DNA of 24,778 nt from a virus, in the IMG/VR virus record IMGVR_UViG_3300005613_000399, positions 1-24,778 of that record. One strand, written 5' to 3'. The notes below the pieces were generated by a model. The model was not told the DNA's origin. It saw only the letters and a program-made list of their open reading frames with translations, and ran no database searches. The position numbers and the translations under genes were made by a program. Below, in pieces: positions 20,222 to 24,778 of the stretch (its first letter is position 1; the number at the start of each line of letters is the position of its first letter).

Positions 20222-20406
20222 GGGTTAAATAGGTTTTTATGTGTTCTAATTTCTACAACTTCCGATAGGGAAAAGTCAACGGTTTGTTTTCCTAATTCGG
20301 TTTCCACCTCGCAAGCTACAATTGTGCCCAGGAATGAGATCACCTTTAAGAACTCGCCGTTGAGTCCCATATAATTTGATTTTGTTTTGATTTTTGCGTA
20401 GTGCAT
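20218..20406 (-). CDS. Hypothetical small protein
   Basis: Start taken at ATG 20406 (MHYAKIKTKSNYMGLNGEF), because the preceding gene stops at 20411 and the AACCTTTAATCCT leader precedes it; the longer frame would read back through that gene. The 62 residues form a probable small beta-barrel (FLKVISFLGTIVACEVETEL, then QTVDFSLSEVVEIRT). No family recognised. Its stop is an ATGA overlap. Confidence 0.65.
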   Translation of the reverse strand: MHYAKIKTKSNYMGLNGEFLKVISFLGTIVACEVETELGKQTVDFSLSEVVEIRTHKNLFNP

Positions 20407-20410
20407 AGGA

Positions 20411-20551
20411 TTAAAGGTTAAAAAACGTAATGAGTAAAACTGAGGAGCAAAAGCCCGCGCAAATAATCCCAAGGCCTAAAATAATGCCATTGGCTTGGGC
20501 TTGGCGTTTCTCCGCCTTGATTCTTTGGGTTTCTTTTTGTAGATTGAACAT
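20411..20551 (-). CDS. 46-residue single-span membrane microprotein
   Basis: A short ORF that starts after an AACCTTTAACCCTTTTAACC leader. A basic N-terminal helix (NLQKETQRIKAEKRQAQ) leads into one hydrophobic span (IILGLGIICAGFCSSVLLIT). Positive charges favour an inside N-terminus. It reads better than the longer overlapping frame that begins at 20621. Function unknown. Confidence 0.65.
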   Translation of the reverse strand: MFNLQKETQRIKAEKRQAQANGIILGLGIICAGFCSSVLLITFFNL

Positions 20552-20599
20552 GGTTAAAAGGGTTAAAGGTTTGCGGATTAAAAGAACGCGCCGAAAGGC

Positions 20600-20965
20600 T
20601 TAAATAAAAGGGTTGAGCCATAATTCATAAACGTGTTTATAGTCCACGTCTAAAAATTGAGATAGGCCTGAAAATACTCTCTCTCGGATTACTGTATCAC
20701 ATACATCTAGGTAGGAATAAACATCTACCCCCTGCTGTAGTGCCTCATGCAATCCCTCAAAGCTAGCATCATCGCTAATTTCTTCGCCCATATCATCGTC
20801 AAAGTATGCAAGATACCACTGCCGTATAGGGGTGAATGTAGAGGTACATTCGGTATAGTTCATACCTTCGGCAATATGTGCCGAAATTTCAGGTAAGAAA
20901 CGAGGTTCACCTATTGCATCGAAGCCCTCGGCATCGAGTACAATGTACATTTGTGTAGTGTTCAT
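20600..20965 (-). CDS. Hypothetical acidic protein
   Basis: A 121-residue acidic protein: a strand at the start (MNTTQMYIVLDAEGFDAIG), then SAHIAEGMNYTECTSTFTPI, the acidic run YFDDDMGEEISDDASFEG and a helix ending (VDYKHVYELWLNPFI). The acidity and size would suit a protein that mimics DNA, as some anti-restriction factors do, but no sequence signature supports that. ATGA overlap with the gene before it. Confidence 0.68.
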   Translation of the reverse strand: MNTTQMYIVLDAEGFDAIGEPRFLPEISAHIAEGMNYTECTSTFTPIRQWYLAYFDDDMGEEISDDASFEGLHEALQQGVDVYSYLDVCDTVIRERVFSGLSQFLDVDYKHVYELWLNPFI

Positions 20966-21099
20966 AAGCTTAGGACTTGTTTAATAAATTGCCTTTTTGC
21001 TTCCATTGGATTGATTCCAAAGAAAGTCAATTTGTACTTAGTCCCGTTCACAATTTTGGAAACGGTTACTTTGTCGGACTGAATGATAATACAGCACAT
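20962..21099 (-). CDS. 45-residue microprotein
   Basis: A short ORF ending at an ATGA overlap. Composition is basic with a strand region (VTVSKIVNGTKYKLTFFG) and a helix (NPMEAKRQFIKQVLSL). The first residues include a Cys pair (MCCIII). A leader with an AATCCTTTACC motif precedes the ATG. No family recognised. Confidence 0.65.
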   Translation of the reverse strand: MCCIIIQSDKVTVSKIVNGTKYKLTFFGINPMEAKRQFIKQVLSL

Positions 21100-21120
21100 A
21101 GGTAAAGGATTAAAAGTTAG

Positions 21121-21186
21121 CCCTATTTATGGAGTCGAACCATACAAGTATGGAGTTGAGCCATACAAGCCACCACTGGAATAGGT
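21121..21186 (-). other. tRNA-like tandem hairpin
   Basis: On the minus strand two near-identical 21-base units each form a hairpin of 5 base pairs (TATGG/CCATA) around a 7-base loop. The second loop is TTCGACT, which fits the T-loop consensus TTCRANY. The first loop is CTCAACT, with T at position 33 and a CAA anticodon. ACCTATT and AATAGGG flank them and pair in six of seven positions, like an acceptor stem. The D-arm region is too short (14 bases) and base 37 is C. It may be a degenerate tRNA, a tRNA mimic, or a structured leader made by repeat duplication. Confidence 0.35.
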
Positions 21187-21215
21187 TTCCCGATTATGGG
21201 AGCGCGCCGAAACGC

Positions 21216-21554
21216 TTACTTACTTTGAGACACCATGCCCCAAGTTTGCAAGTGCTCAGCAATCATTCCGCAACCTAAGGCAAAATTATCCTCATTCGAT
21301 AGGGCAATTTTGTACTTTGTCATGGATATGCTAAAAGCAACCGTTTCCCCGTCATCAAAGGATATAGATATAGCTAAGGGTTTAGATGTACGGATGCCCG
21401 TATTGATTCCCATACCTACATCCTTTAGTTTCTTTTGTAGGGATAATTGATCGGCAATAAAACGAGCCGTAAGTTCAGCAGCTGCCTTAGGCGTTTCTAA
21501 ATTAAATTTAGCGGTAGCTTCAAAGCCTTTCTGAGACAAAATTACGTGTAACAT
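21216..21554 (-). CDS. Hypothetical protein
   Basis: Start taken at ATG 21554 (MLHVILSQKGFEATAKFNLE, after a leader ACCAATTAAACACTTTTATC), giving 112 residues. The frame is open further upstream but that part reads poorly. Helix-rich second block (LTARFIADQLSLQKKLKDVG) and a beta-like part (AISISFDDGETVAFSISMTK). Probably a small alpha+beta fold. No motif recognised. Confidence 0.65.
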   Translation of the reverse strand: MLHVILSQKGFEATAKFNLETPKAAAELTARFIADQLSLQKKLKDVGMGINTGIRTSKPLAISISFDDGETVAFSISMTKYKIALSNEDNFALGCGMIAEHLQTWGMVSQSK

Positions 21555-21604
21555 GATAAAAGTGTTTAATTGGTTAATAGTTTGAGCGCAGCACGTGCCT
21601 AAAC

Positions 21605-21642
21605 CTATCAATCCTTTTGATAGACCTACCTTAAATAAGGTA
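21605..21642. promoter_or_regulatory. Two adjacent inverted repeats, operator-like
   Basis: CTATCAA-N5-TTGATAG (21605-21623) and, three bases further, TACCTTA-AA-TAAGGTA (21627-21642). Each is a perfect 7-base inverted repeat. They lie in the non-coding 170 bases before the ATG at 21554, where a promoter would be expected. The arrangement suits a repressor binding site pair or an mRNA structure. Confidence 0.5.
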
Positions 21643-21727
21643 TGCACTATTTGTACCTAATCCGTTGACCTTTCAGCCACGCCTTGCAGCGCTTTAACGA
21701 GGTGGGCCCCTCTATTTTAACGTGCGC

Positions 21728-22075
21728 TCATTTGCGCTTATTCAACCTATATGCAATGCGGTCTTGCTTTTGTTTTTTGCTTCGTTCAGTTTTAAAGGTT
21801 TCTATTTGCTCTATTCGTTCTAGTTTACGTGCTGTTGCCAAAGTGCGGGCAAAGGTATCTTCTATGCGCTCTAAGGTAATTTGGGTTCGCTCTCTTTTGC
21901 CGTCCGATTGCCTCCGTTTAATAACGCCCGAACCTTTATAGGAATTAACCTCTTTGGTTTGGTTTAAGATATCGCCGTGGAAAATTTCGCCCGTAGTTTT
22001 GTGAGTAGTGACTACACTAAACGGGCTAACTTCGTTGGGATTGTTCCTGAGCTTTATGTGAGTAGTTAATTTCAT
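21728..22075 (-). CDS. Hypothetical highly basic protein
   Basis: A 115-residue protein. A short beta-like N-terminal part (MKLTTHIKLRNNPNEVSPF, TTHKTTGEIFHGDI) is followed by a strongly basic and helical remainder (VIKRRQSDGKRERTQITLE, then FKTERSKKQKQDRIAYRLNK). The charge suggests nucleic-acid binding. It is the first gene downstream of the large repeat region on the minus strand, so it may bind that region or its transcript, although this is inference. Confidence 0.68.
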   Translation of the reverse strand: MKLTTHIKLRNNPNEVSPFSVVTTHKTTGEIFHGDILNQTKEVNSYKGSGVIKRRQSDGKRERTQITLERIEDTFARTLATARKLERIEQIETFKTERSKKQKQDRIAYRLNKRK

Positions 22076-22093
22076 ATCTGATTAATTGCTTCA

Positions 22094-22124
22094 CAAAGTA
22101 CGATAGAAAAAATGGCATATGCAA
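22094..22124 (-). promoter_or_regulatory. Candidate promoter for the 21728-22075 gene
   Basis: Minus-strand TACTTTG (22100-22094) is one base short of the Bacteroidota -7 consensus TAnnTTTG, with a TTG 21 bases upstream (22124-22122). It lies about 20 bases before the ATG at 22075. Weaker than the 14777 site. Confidence 0.35.
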
Positions 22125-22232
22125 TAGCTATTTTGAAAAAAAATACACTTTTTTAGAATCTTTTTTTGAAAGTCCTTTATTTGCAAGGGTTTCAGAGGGT
22201 AAAAAAAATTCAAAAAAAGTACATTTTTTTTG

Positions 22233-22270
22233 GTTTGTGTTTGGTTTGGTTTGGGTTTGGGGGGGGGTTG
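22233..22270 (+). repeat. G-tract array (possible G-quadruplex)
   Basis: Plus strand contains GG, GG, GG, GGG and a run of eight G, separated by TTT spacers (with one GTG interruption), then GG. The spacing would allow a two-layer G-quadruplex, or an R-loop when transcribed. It lies in the repeat-rich gap beside A/T homopolymer palindromes. Confidence 0.5.
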
Positions 22271-22446
22271 GATAAAAAAAGAGTGAACGAATGACCAAGC
22301 TCAGTCCACAAAATAGGGGCAAATTTGCAACTGTGATCAACCTTGGTACGCGTTCAATGGAATTTTTTGGGTTGCATATCTACCTAAATAACATTAACGC
22401 AATGAACAAAGGGTAAAAGTTACGATTGAAAGATACACGCCCGCCC

Positions 22447-22605
22447 ACGTGTGCGCGTGTGTGTGCCCGCGTGTGCGTGCGCGTGTAGGTGTGCGCGTGT
22501 GTGCGTGTGCGTGGGTGAGGGGTTTCTTTTCGCGTTTCTTTTCGCGTGGGTGCGTGCGTGTGGGTGCGTGCGCGTGTGCGTGTGCGCGTGTGGGTGGGGT
22601 GGGGT
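22447..22605. repeat. Alternating GT/CG purine-pyrimidine block
   Basis: Long stretches of GTGTGCGCGTGTGTGCGTG-type sequence, interrupted by a duplicated TTTCTTTTCGCG segment near 22528-22548. Alternating purine-pyrimidine DNA with CG steps is prone to Z-DNA. Its base composition differs strongly from the neighbouring genes. Translated frames through it are Thr/His/Arg or Val/Cys repeats and are not considered coding. Confidence 0.75.
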
Positions 22606-22660
22606 GCAAGGGCGCGGGTACTTTGGCGCGCCGGCACGTGCGCTGGATCTGTACGATACA

Positions 22661-22736
22661 CCACGAACACAAAGAGGTAAACCATTTTCCTTTACCACGA
22701 ACACAAAGAGGTAAACCACGAACACAAAGAGGTAAA
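22661..22736. repeat. Three exact 21-base direct repeats
   Basis: Copies of a unit with core CACGAACACAAAGAGGTAA start at 22661, 22695 and 22716; the last two abut and the first is 13 bases away from the second. The end of the unit (GAGGTAA) is the reverse complement of the TTACCTC core found in the tandem array that follows at 22745. Iteron-like arrangement. Confidence 0.85.
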
Positions 22737-22744
22737 TGGTTTGG

Positions 22745-22887
22745 GTTACCTTTCTGCCAGTTACCTCGTTGCCAGTTTCCTCTCCCCAAGTTCCCTCCAT
22801 CAAGTTACCTCTCCCCAAGTTACCCTGCTGCCAGTTATCCTCCAGGTTGCTTTCCCCCAGTTACCTTGCTACTGTTTCTCTCCTTTG
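22745..22887. repeat. About ten degenerate 15-base tandem repeats
   Basis: Units begin with GTT and usually follow GTTACCTCTCCCCAA or GTTACCTTTCTGCCA. Unit starts are 22745, 22760, 22775, 22790, 22804, 22819, 22834, 22846, 22860 and 22874. Unit lengths are 15, 15, 15, 14, 15, 15, 12, 14, 14 and 14. Phase is not conserved to codon triplets, arguing against a coding repeat. Resembles an iteron array of a replication origin. Confidence 0.78.
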
Positions 22888-22997
22888 GTTGTTCTTGTGG
22901 AATTTCTCTCACCGCTGTTGAGATAATTGATGGGGTGGGTGTTGAGGGGGGTGGTGTTTTTTTGATATGGTGCTTTTCGGCGCGGTTGGGTAATGGG

Positions 22998-23243
22998 CTA
23001 TTTTTTGGAAGATTTCCCTCCCTTGCCGTTCCTTGCCCTGTTGGTGCTTCTGGCTTCGTTTACCAGCTTGCCAGACTTGGTGTGGGACTTATCCATGCCT
23101 TTAGGTGCTGGATTGGCTCTATTGGCTTTATTTAGGGCTGCACGATACTTTCTACGCTCTGGGGTGGAATGGTATTCCTTGTTGTAGGCGTTTTTCTTCT
23201 TTCGGGCCTCTGGGTTGTTGCGGAAATATTCGGCTGATTTCAT
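22998..23243 (-). CDS. Small highly basic conserved-type phage protein
   Basis: An 81-residue Lys/Arg/Asn-rich protein: MKSAEYFRNNPEARKKKNAY, NKEYHSTPERRKYRAALNKA, then MDKSHTKSGKLVNEARSTNR and a basic end. This combination (AEYxRxNPEARKKK, YHxTPExxKYR, DxSHTKSGK, NRARNGK) recurs in small proteins of many environmental phages, with no known function. It could bind nucleic acid or pack with virion DNA. It has an exact -7 box just before its ATG. Confidence 0.78.
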   Translation of the reverse strand: MKSAEYFRNNPEARKKKNAYNKEYHSTPERRKYRAALNKANRANPAPKGMDKSHTKSGKLVNEARSTNRARNGKGGKSSKK

Positions 23244-23247
23244 ACTA

Positions 23248-23255
23248 CAAAGATA
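23248..23255 (-). promoter_or_regulatory. Candidate -7 box, possibly for a leaderless transcript
   Basis: Minus-strand TATCTTTG (23255-23248) matches TAnnTTTG exactly, and ends four bases before the ATG at 23243. The expected transcription start would fall on or next to the start codon. I do not see a clear -33 TTG at the normal spacing, so this is tentative. Confidence 0.4.
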
Positions 23256-23337
23256 AACCTTTCGGCCAAATTGCCCTTTTGGAACGATATTCCAATTTTA
23301 CATTAAATGTCTAACCAAAAAACACAAAAACGAAAAC

Positions 23338-23376
23338 AAGGCTTTTATACAAAAATTTCCGAGCCGAGCCTTTTTT
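23338..23376. terminator. Likely terminator hairpin
   Basis: AAGGCT (23338-23343) pairs with AGCCTT (23367-23372). On the plus strand it is followed by a run of T; on the minus strand by the T-rich GTTTTCGTTTTTG. It lies just past the stop of the 23391 gene, so it probably ends leftward transcription. The 23-base loop is larger than usual. Confidence 0.5.
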
Positions 23377-23390
23377 ATTTTCTTTTTTTG

Positions 23391-23549
23391 TTAATTGTCA
23401 ACGAATGGGAAGAGGTCGTGGGGTTCAAGTTGTAGTTGCTGGATAACGGCCTTCATGCCTTCAATGGCTTGGAGAATGGAGCAGTCTAGGTCATACTCAA
23501 CGATCATCTTATCCCCTTCTTGTTCAAATTTAATCAGTAGGTGCTGCAT
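23391..23549 (-). CDS. 52-residue hypothetical protein
   Basis: A short acidic ORF starting MQHLLIKFEQEGDKMIVEYD, followed by a helix LQAIEGMKAVIQQLQL and an acidic end (HDLFPFVDN). It overlaps the preceding gene by 20 bases and is followed by a terminator-like hairpin. The C-terminal acidic-Phe-Pro-Phe pattern is slightly like an SSB-type tail, but the protein is too small and the match too loose to call that. Confidence 0.65.
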   Translation of the reverse strand: MQHLLIKFEQEGDKMIVEYDLDCSILQAIEGMKAVIQQLQLEPHDLFPFVDN

Positions 23550-23763
23550 TGATTGAGTCGCATAAAGATTTGGCTAGATCGTAATCCTGTTGGGTTTCAT
23601 ACCTGTGGCCGGTGGAAGGCTTGCCCCACACTCTGAGCCACCGCTGTGAGGGGGTGGTGCCTAGGTTGGTGTAGAACTCTATAACGCTTACCTTGTCCTC
23701 AGAGATTATTTCTAGCTCTGTGCCCAGGTAGTTGTTGTCTAGGGGAAGTATTCTGGCTCTCAT
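23530..23763 (-). CDS. Hypothetical small protein
   Basis: A 77-residue protein: beta-rich first half (MRARILPLDNNYLGTELEI, KVSVIEFYTNLGTTPSQRW) and a short helix (QQDYDLAKSLCDSINAA). ATGA overlap with the metallophosphoesterase gene upstream. Nothing recognised. A small alpha+beta fold is likely. Confidence 0.68.
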   Translation of the reverse strand: MRARILPLDNNYLGTELEIISEDKVSVIEFYTNLGTTPSQRWLRVWGKPSTGHRYETQQDYDLAKSLCDSINAAPTD

Positions 23764-24778
23764 CGTACTTTGCGGTCAATGATTCTAAAGTTCTCAACGC
23801 TAAAGTCGCCGTCTTCATCAACATCTACAATCGCCGCCCCGTGATTCCATTTCGTGTATGCGAATGGTCGGTAGGCTGGTTGCAAGTCGCACAAACACCC
23901 AGTCGAAAAGCAAGCGGTAGGCTGGCCGTTCAGGTTGTTCTCGTGGTGTTCCGATGTTTGGTGGTTATGGCCCGCAAGTACGCTTGACTTACCACGAAGG
24001 AACAAGCCCCTCGCTGGGTTAACTGGGCTGAAGATGCTATCGCCAAACTCGTGGCCGTGCAGTACACTTAGCTTGCCGAACTTGGCGTGTTGGCGGCTGT
24101 CGATTAGTTCAATCTCAAGTTCGTCAAGGCCAAGGGCGGCTTTAAATTGAAGGCCGGGCAGCGTTATCAACTCAGGTGCATTTTGAAGTATGTACTTTTC
24201 CCAGCGGTCTTCGTGGTTGCCCAGCTTGTAGAACACAGGCAAGCCAAGGCTGACCAACCCTTGCAGAAAATCCCTTACCATTTGCACCTCAACGGGAGCC
24301 GACATTAACGCTGGGTCTTTGTCCCAACGGCTAATTTTGGCAAAGTCAATACAATCCCCGTTAATGTAAAATGCATCAATGCCTTTCTTAAAGCCATAGT
24401 CGATTGACGTTTCAATTGCCGACAATTCGTGGTAGGGAAAATGAAGGTCGGACATTACAAGTGGCTTGCGTATGCTTTTAGGCAAATGCCAAACATCTTT
24501 GCTGGTCTTTTCCCCTCGGCCGATAAACGCTTGCATGTACTCGGAGGGCTTCATCTGCTCGGGGTTATAAAGGTTTTCCCTCAACGCCCCGCTGCTTGTT
24601 GCATAATTTCTTTGCTGCTCGCCCGCATTCCCAGTACGGTAACGGATTGAAAACCGTACATTGTCGATTTCTGCATTTGTTTGCTCGAACAGGCCCGGGT
24701 TTTCCATTACAATTTTTCGTGCAAGTGTACGCTTGAAGAAGCCAGCATCTTGGCCGTCAATGTACTTTTCAATGATTT
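23760..24778 (-). CDS. Metallophosphoesterase with N-terminal phage-type module, 5' partial
   Basis: The frame is open to the window edge, so the gene begins outside it; an internal ATG lies at 24707. Counting from that ATG, the calcineurin-like motifs are all present: SDLHF (D87, H89), NGDCID (D118), GNHED (N164, H165), LHGHE (H217, H219) and AGHNH (246-249). The visible N-terminal region (RTLARKI, ENPGLFEQTNAEIDNVRFS, RYRTGNAG) is a module often joined to phage phosphoesterases. Substrate could be nucleotides, cyclic or capped nucleotides, or DNA ends. An Mre11-like partner for the Rad50-like protein is possible but far away. Confidence 0.85.
   Translation of the reverse strand, partial: IIEKYIDGQDAGFFKRTLARKIVMENPGLFEQTNAEIDNVRFSIRYRTGNAGEQQRNYATSSGALRENLYNPEQMKPSEYMQAFIGRGEKTSKDVWHLPKSIRKPLVMSDLHFPYHELSAIETSIDYGFKKGIDAFYINGDCIDFAKISRWDKDPALMSAPVEVQMVRDFLQGLVSLGLPVFYKLGNHEDRWEKYILQNAPELITLPGLQFKAALGLDELEIELIDSRQHAKFGKLSVLHGHEFGDSIFSPVNPARGLFLRGKSSVLAGHNHQTSEHHENNLNGQPTACFSTGCLCDLQPAYRPFAYTKWNHGAAIVDVDEDGDFSVENFRIIDRKVR

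Larger units (their letters stand above)
22076..22997. other. 922-base gap: candidate origin/control region
   Basis: No convincing gene. From left to right it holds: A/T homopolymer near-palindromes around 22130-22232; a G-run region (22233-22270) with five separated G-tracts; an AT/mixed stretch to 22440; a GT/CG alternating block (22447-22605); a GC-rich palindromic patch with GGCGCGCC near 22625; three exact 21-base repeats; and about ten degenerate 15-base units. Long overlapping ORFs there are low complexity. Clustered repeats, alternating DNA and AT tracts in one gap suggest a replication origin or a packaging/regulatory site. Confidence 0.55.

Noticed and set aside
20418-20621. Minus-strand 67-codon ORF
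   Set aside because: The 46-codon frame at 20411-20551 has the leader motif and a clear membrane protein; the longer frame has neither.
21121-21186. Calling the tandem hairpin a functional tRNA-Leu(CAA)
   Set aside because: The D-arm region is too short, position 37 is C and the acceptor stem has a mismatch, so it is listed only as tRNA-like.
22128-22340. Minus-strand 70-codon ORF
   Set aside because: Made of Lys/Phe homopolymer codons from the A/T tracts, with no leader and no plausible fold.
22661-22736. CRISPR array
   Set aside because: Repeats are 21 bases with 13- and 0-base spacing and no spacer-like segments; no cas genes nearby (the Cas4-like nuclease is a phage recombination type).
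22380-22818. Three overlapping minus-strand ORFs with Thr/His/Arg repeats
   Set aside because: They are the low-complexity complement of the GT/CG block and of the 21-base repeats, equally open in several frames.
22449-23135. Plus-strand ORF of 228 codons through the repeat region
   Set aside because: Its translation is Val/Arg/Cys repeats followed by Pro/Ser/Tyr repeats from the 15-base units; unit lengths of 12-15 break any coding phase. No start signal, and it overlaps a convincing minus-strand gene.

Overview
This window looks like part of a lytic-type bacteriophage genome infecting a member of the Bacteroidota. No integrase, capsid, portal, terminase or tail gene is recognisable. The host guess rests on four things: a BT4734/VirE_N-type primase-like protein; small proteins of types I associate with Bacteroidota phages; the lack of Shine-Dalgarno-like leaders before most starts; and a good match to the Bacteroidota promoter (TTG-N19-TACCTTTG) before the 14.75 kb operon. 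Both ends cut a gene: a spanin-like lipoprotein on the left and a metallophosphoesterase on the right.

Layout. (1) 1-1209, plus strand: a lysis cassette with a probable unimolecular spanin, a holin and a small protein with a degenerate receiver-like fold. (2) 1158-14751, minus strand: a dense operon of replication, recombination and nucleotide-metabolism genes. It holds an SSB-like protein, MazG, a lysozyme-like transglycosylase, a VRR-NUC nuclease, a 38-residue zinc ribbon, a primase-like protein, a sliding clamp, an SNF2 helicase, a Rad50/SMC-like ATPase, a lipoprotein, a Cas4/RecB-like nuclease, a DnaA-domain-IV-like protein, an HNH nuclease and an HTH protein, with many small unknowns between them. 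(3) 14885-22075, minus strand: mostly small unknown genes with short AT-rich leaders. Recognisable members are RadC and a second sliding clamp fused to an N-terminal module. GC-rich intergenic hairpins and a tRNA-like double hairpin lie between genes. (4) 22076-22997: about 920 bases without a convincing gene, holding homopolymer and G-rich tracts, a GT/CG alternating block, three exact 21-base repeats and about ten degenerate 15-base tandem repeats. It is a candidate origin or control region. (5) 22998-24778, minus strand: a small basic phage protein, two small unknowns and the metallophosphoesterase.

The genes are tightly packed. More than twenty junctions are ATGA overlaps, where the next start shares bases with the previous stop. 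These overlaps support eight genes of 38-51 codons that a normal length cutoff would miss; one further small gene (52 aa) is supported by a 20-base overlap instead. Many of them encode one or two membrane spans or a signal peptide. Together the minus-strand genes would remodel, prime, clamp, repair and protect replicating phage DNA. No DNA polymerase or replicative helicase lies inside the window, so these must lie elsewhere in the phage or come from the host.

The least explained signals are the repeat-rich gap at 22.1-23.0 kb, a strongly over-represented heptamer GCCGAAA/TTTCGGC, the paired clamp paralogs, the tRNA-like element near 21.15 kb, and two places where overlapping reading frames suggest a frameshift or base-call problem.
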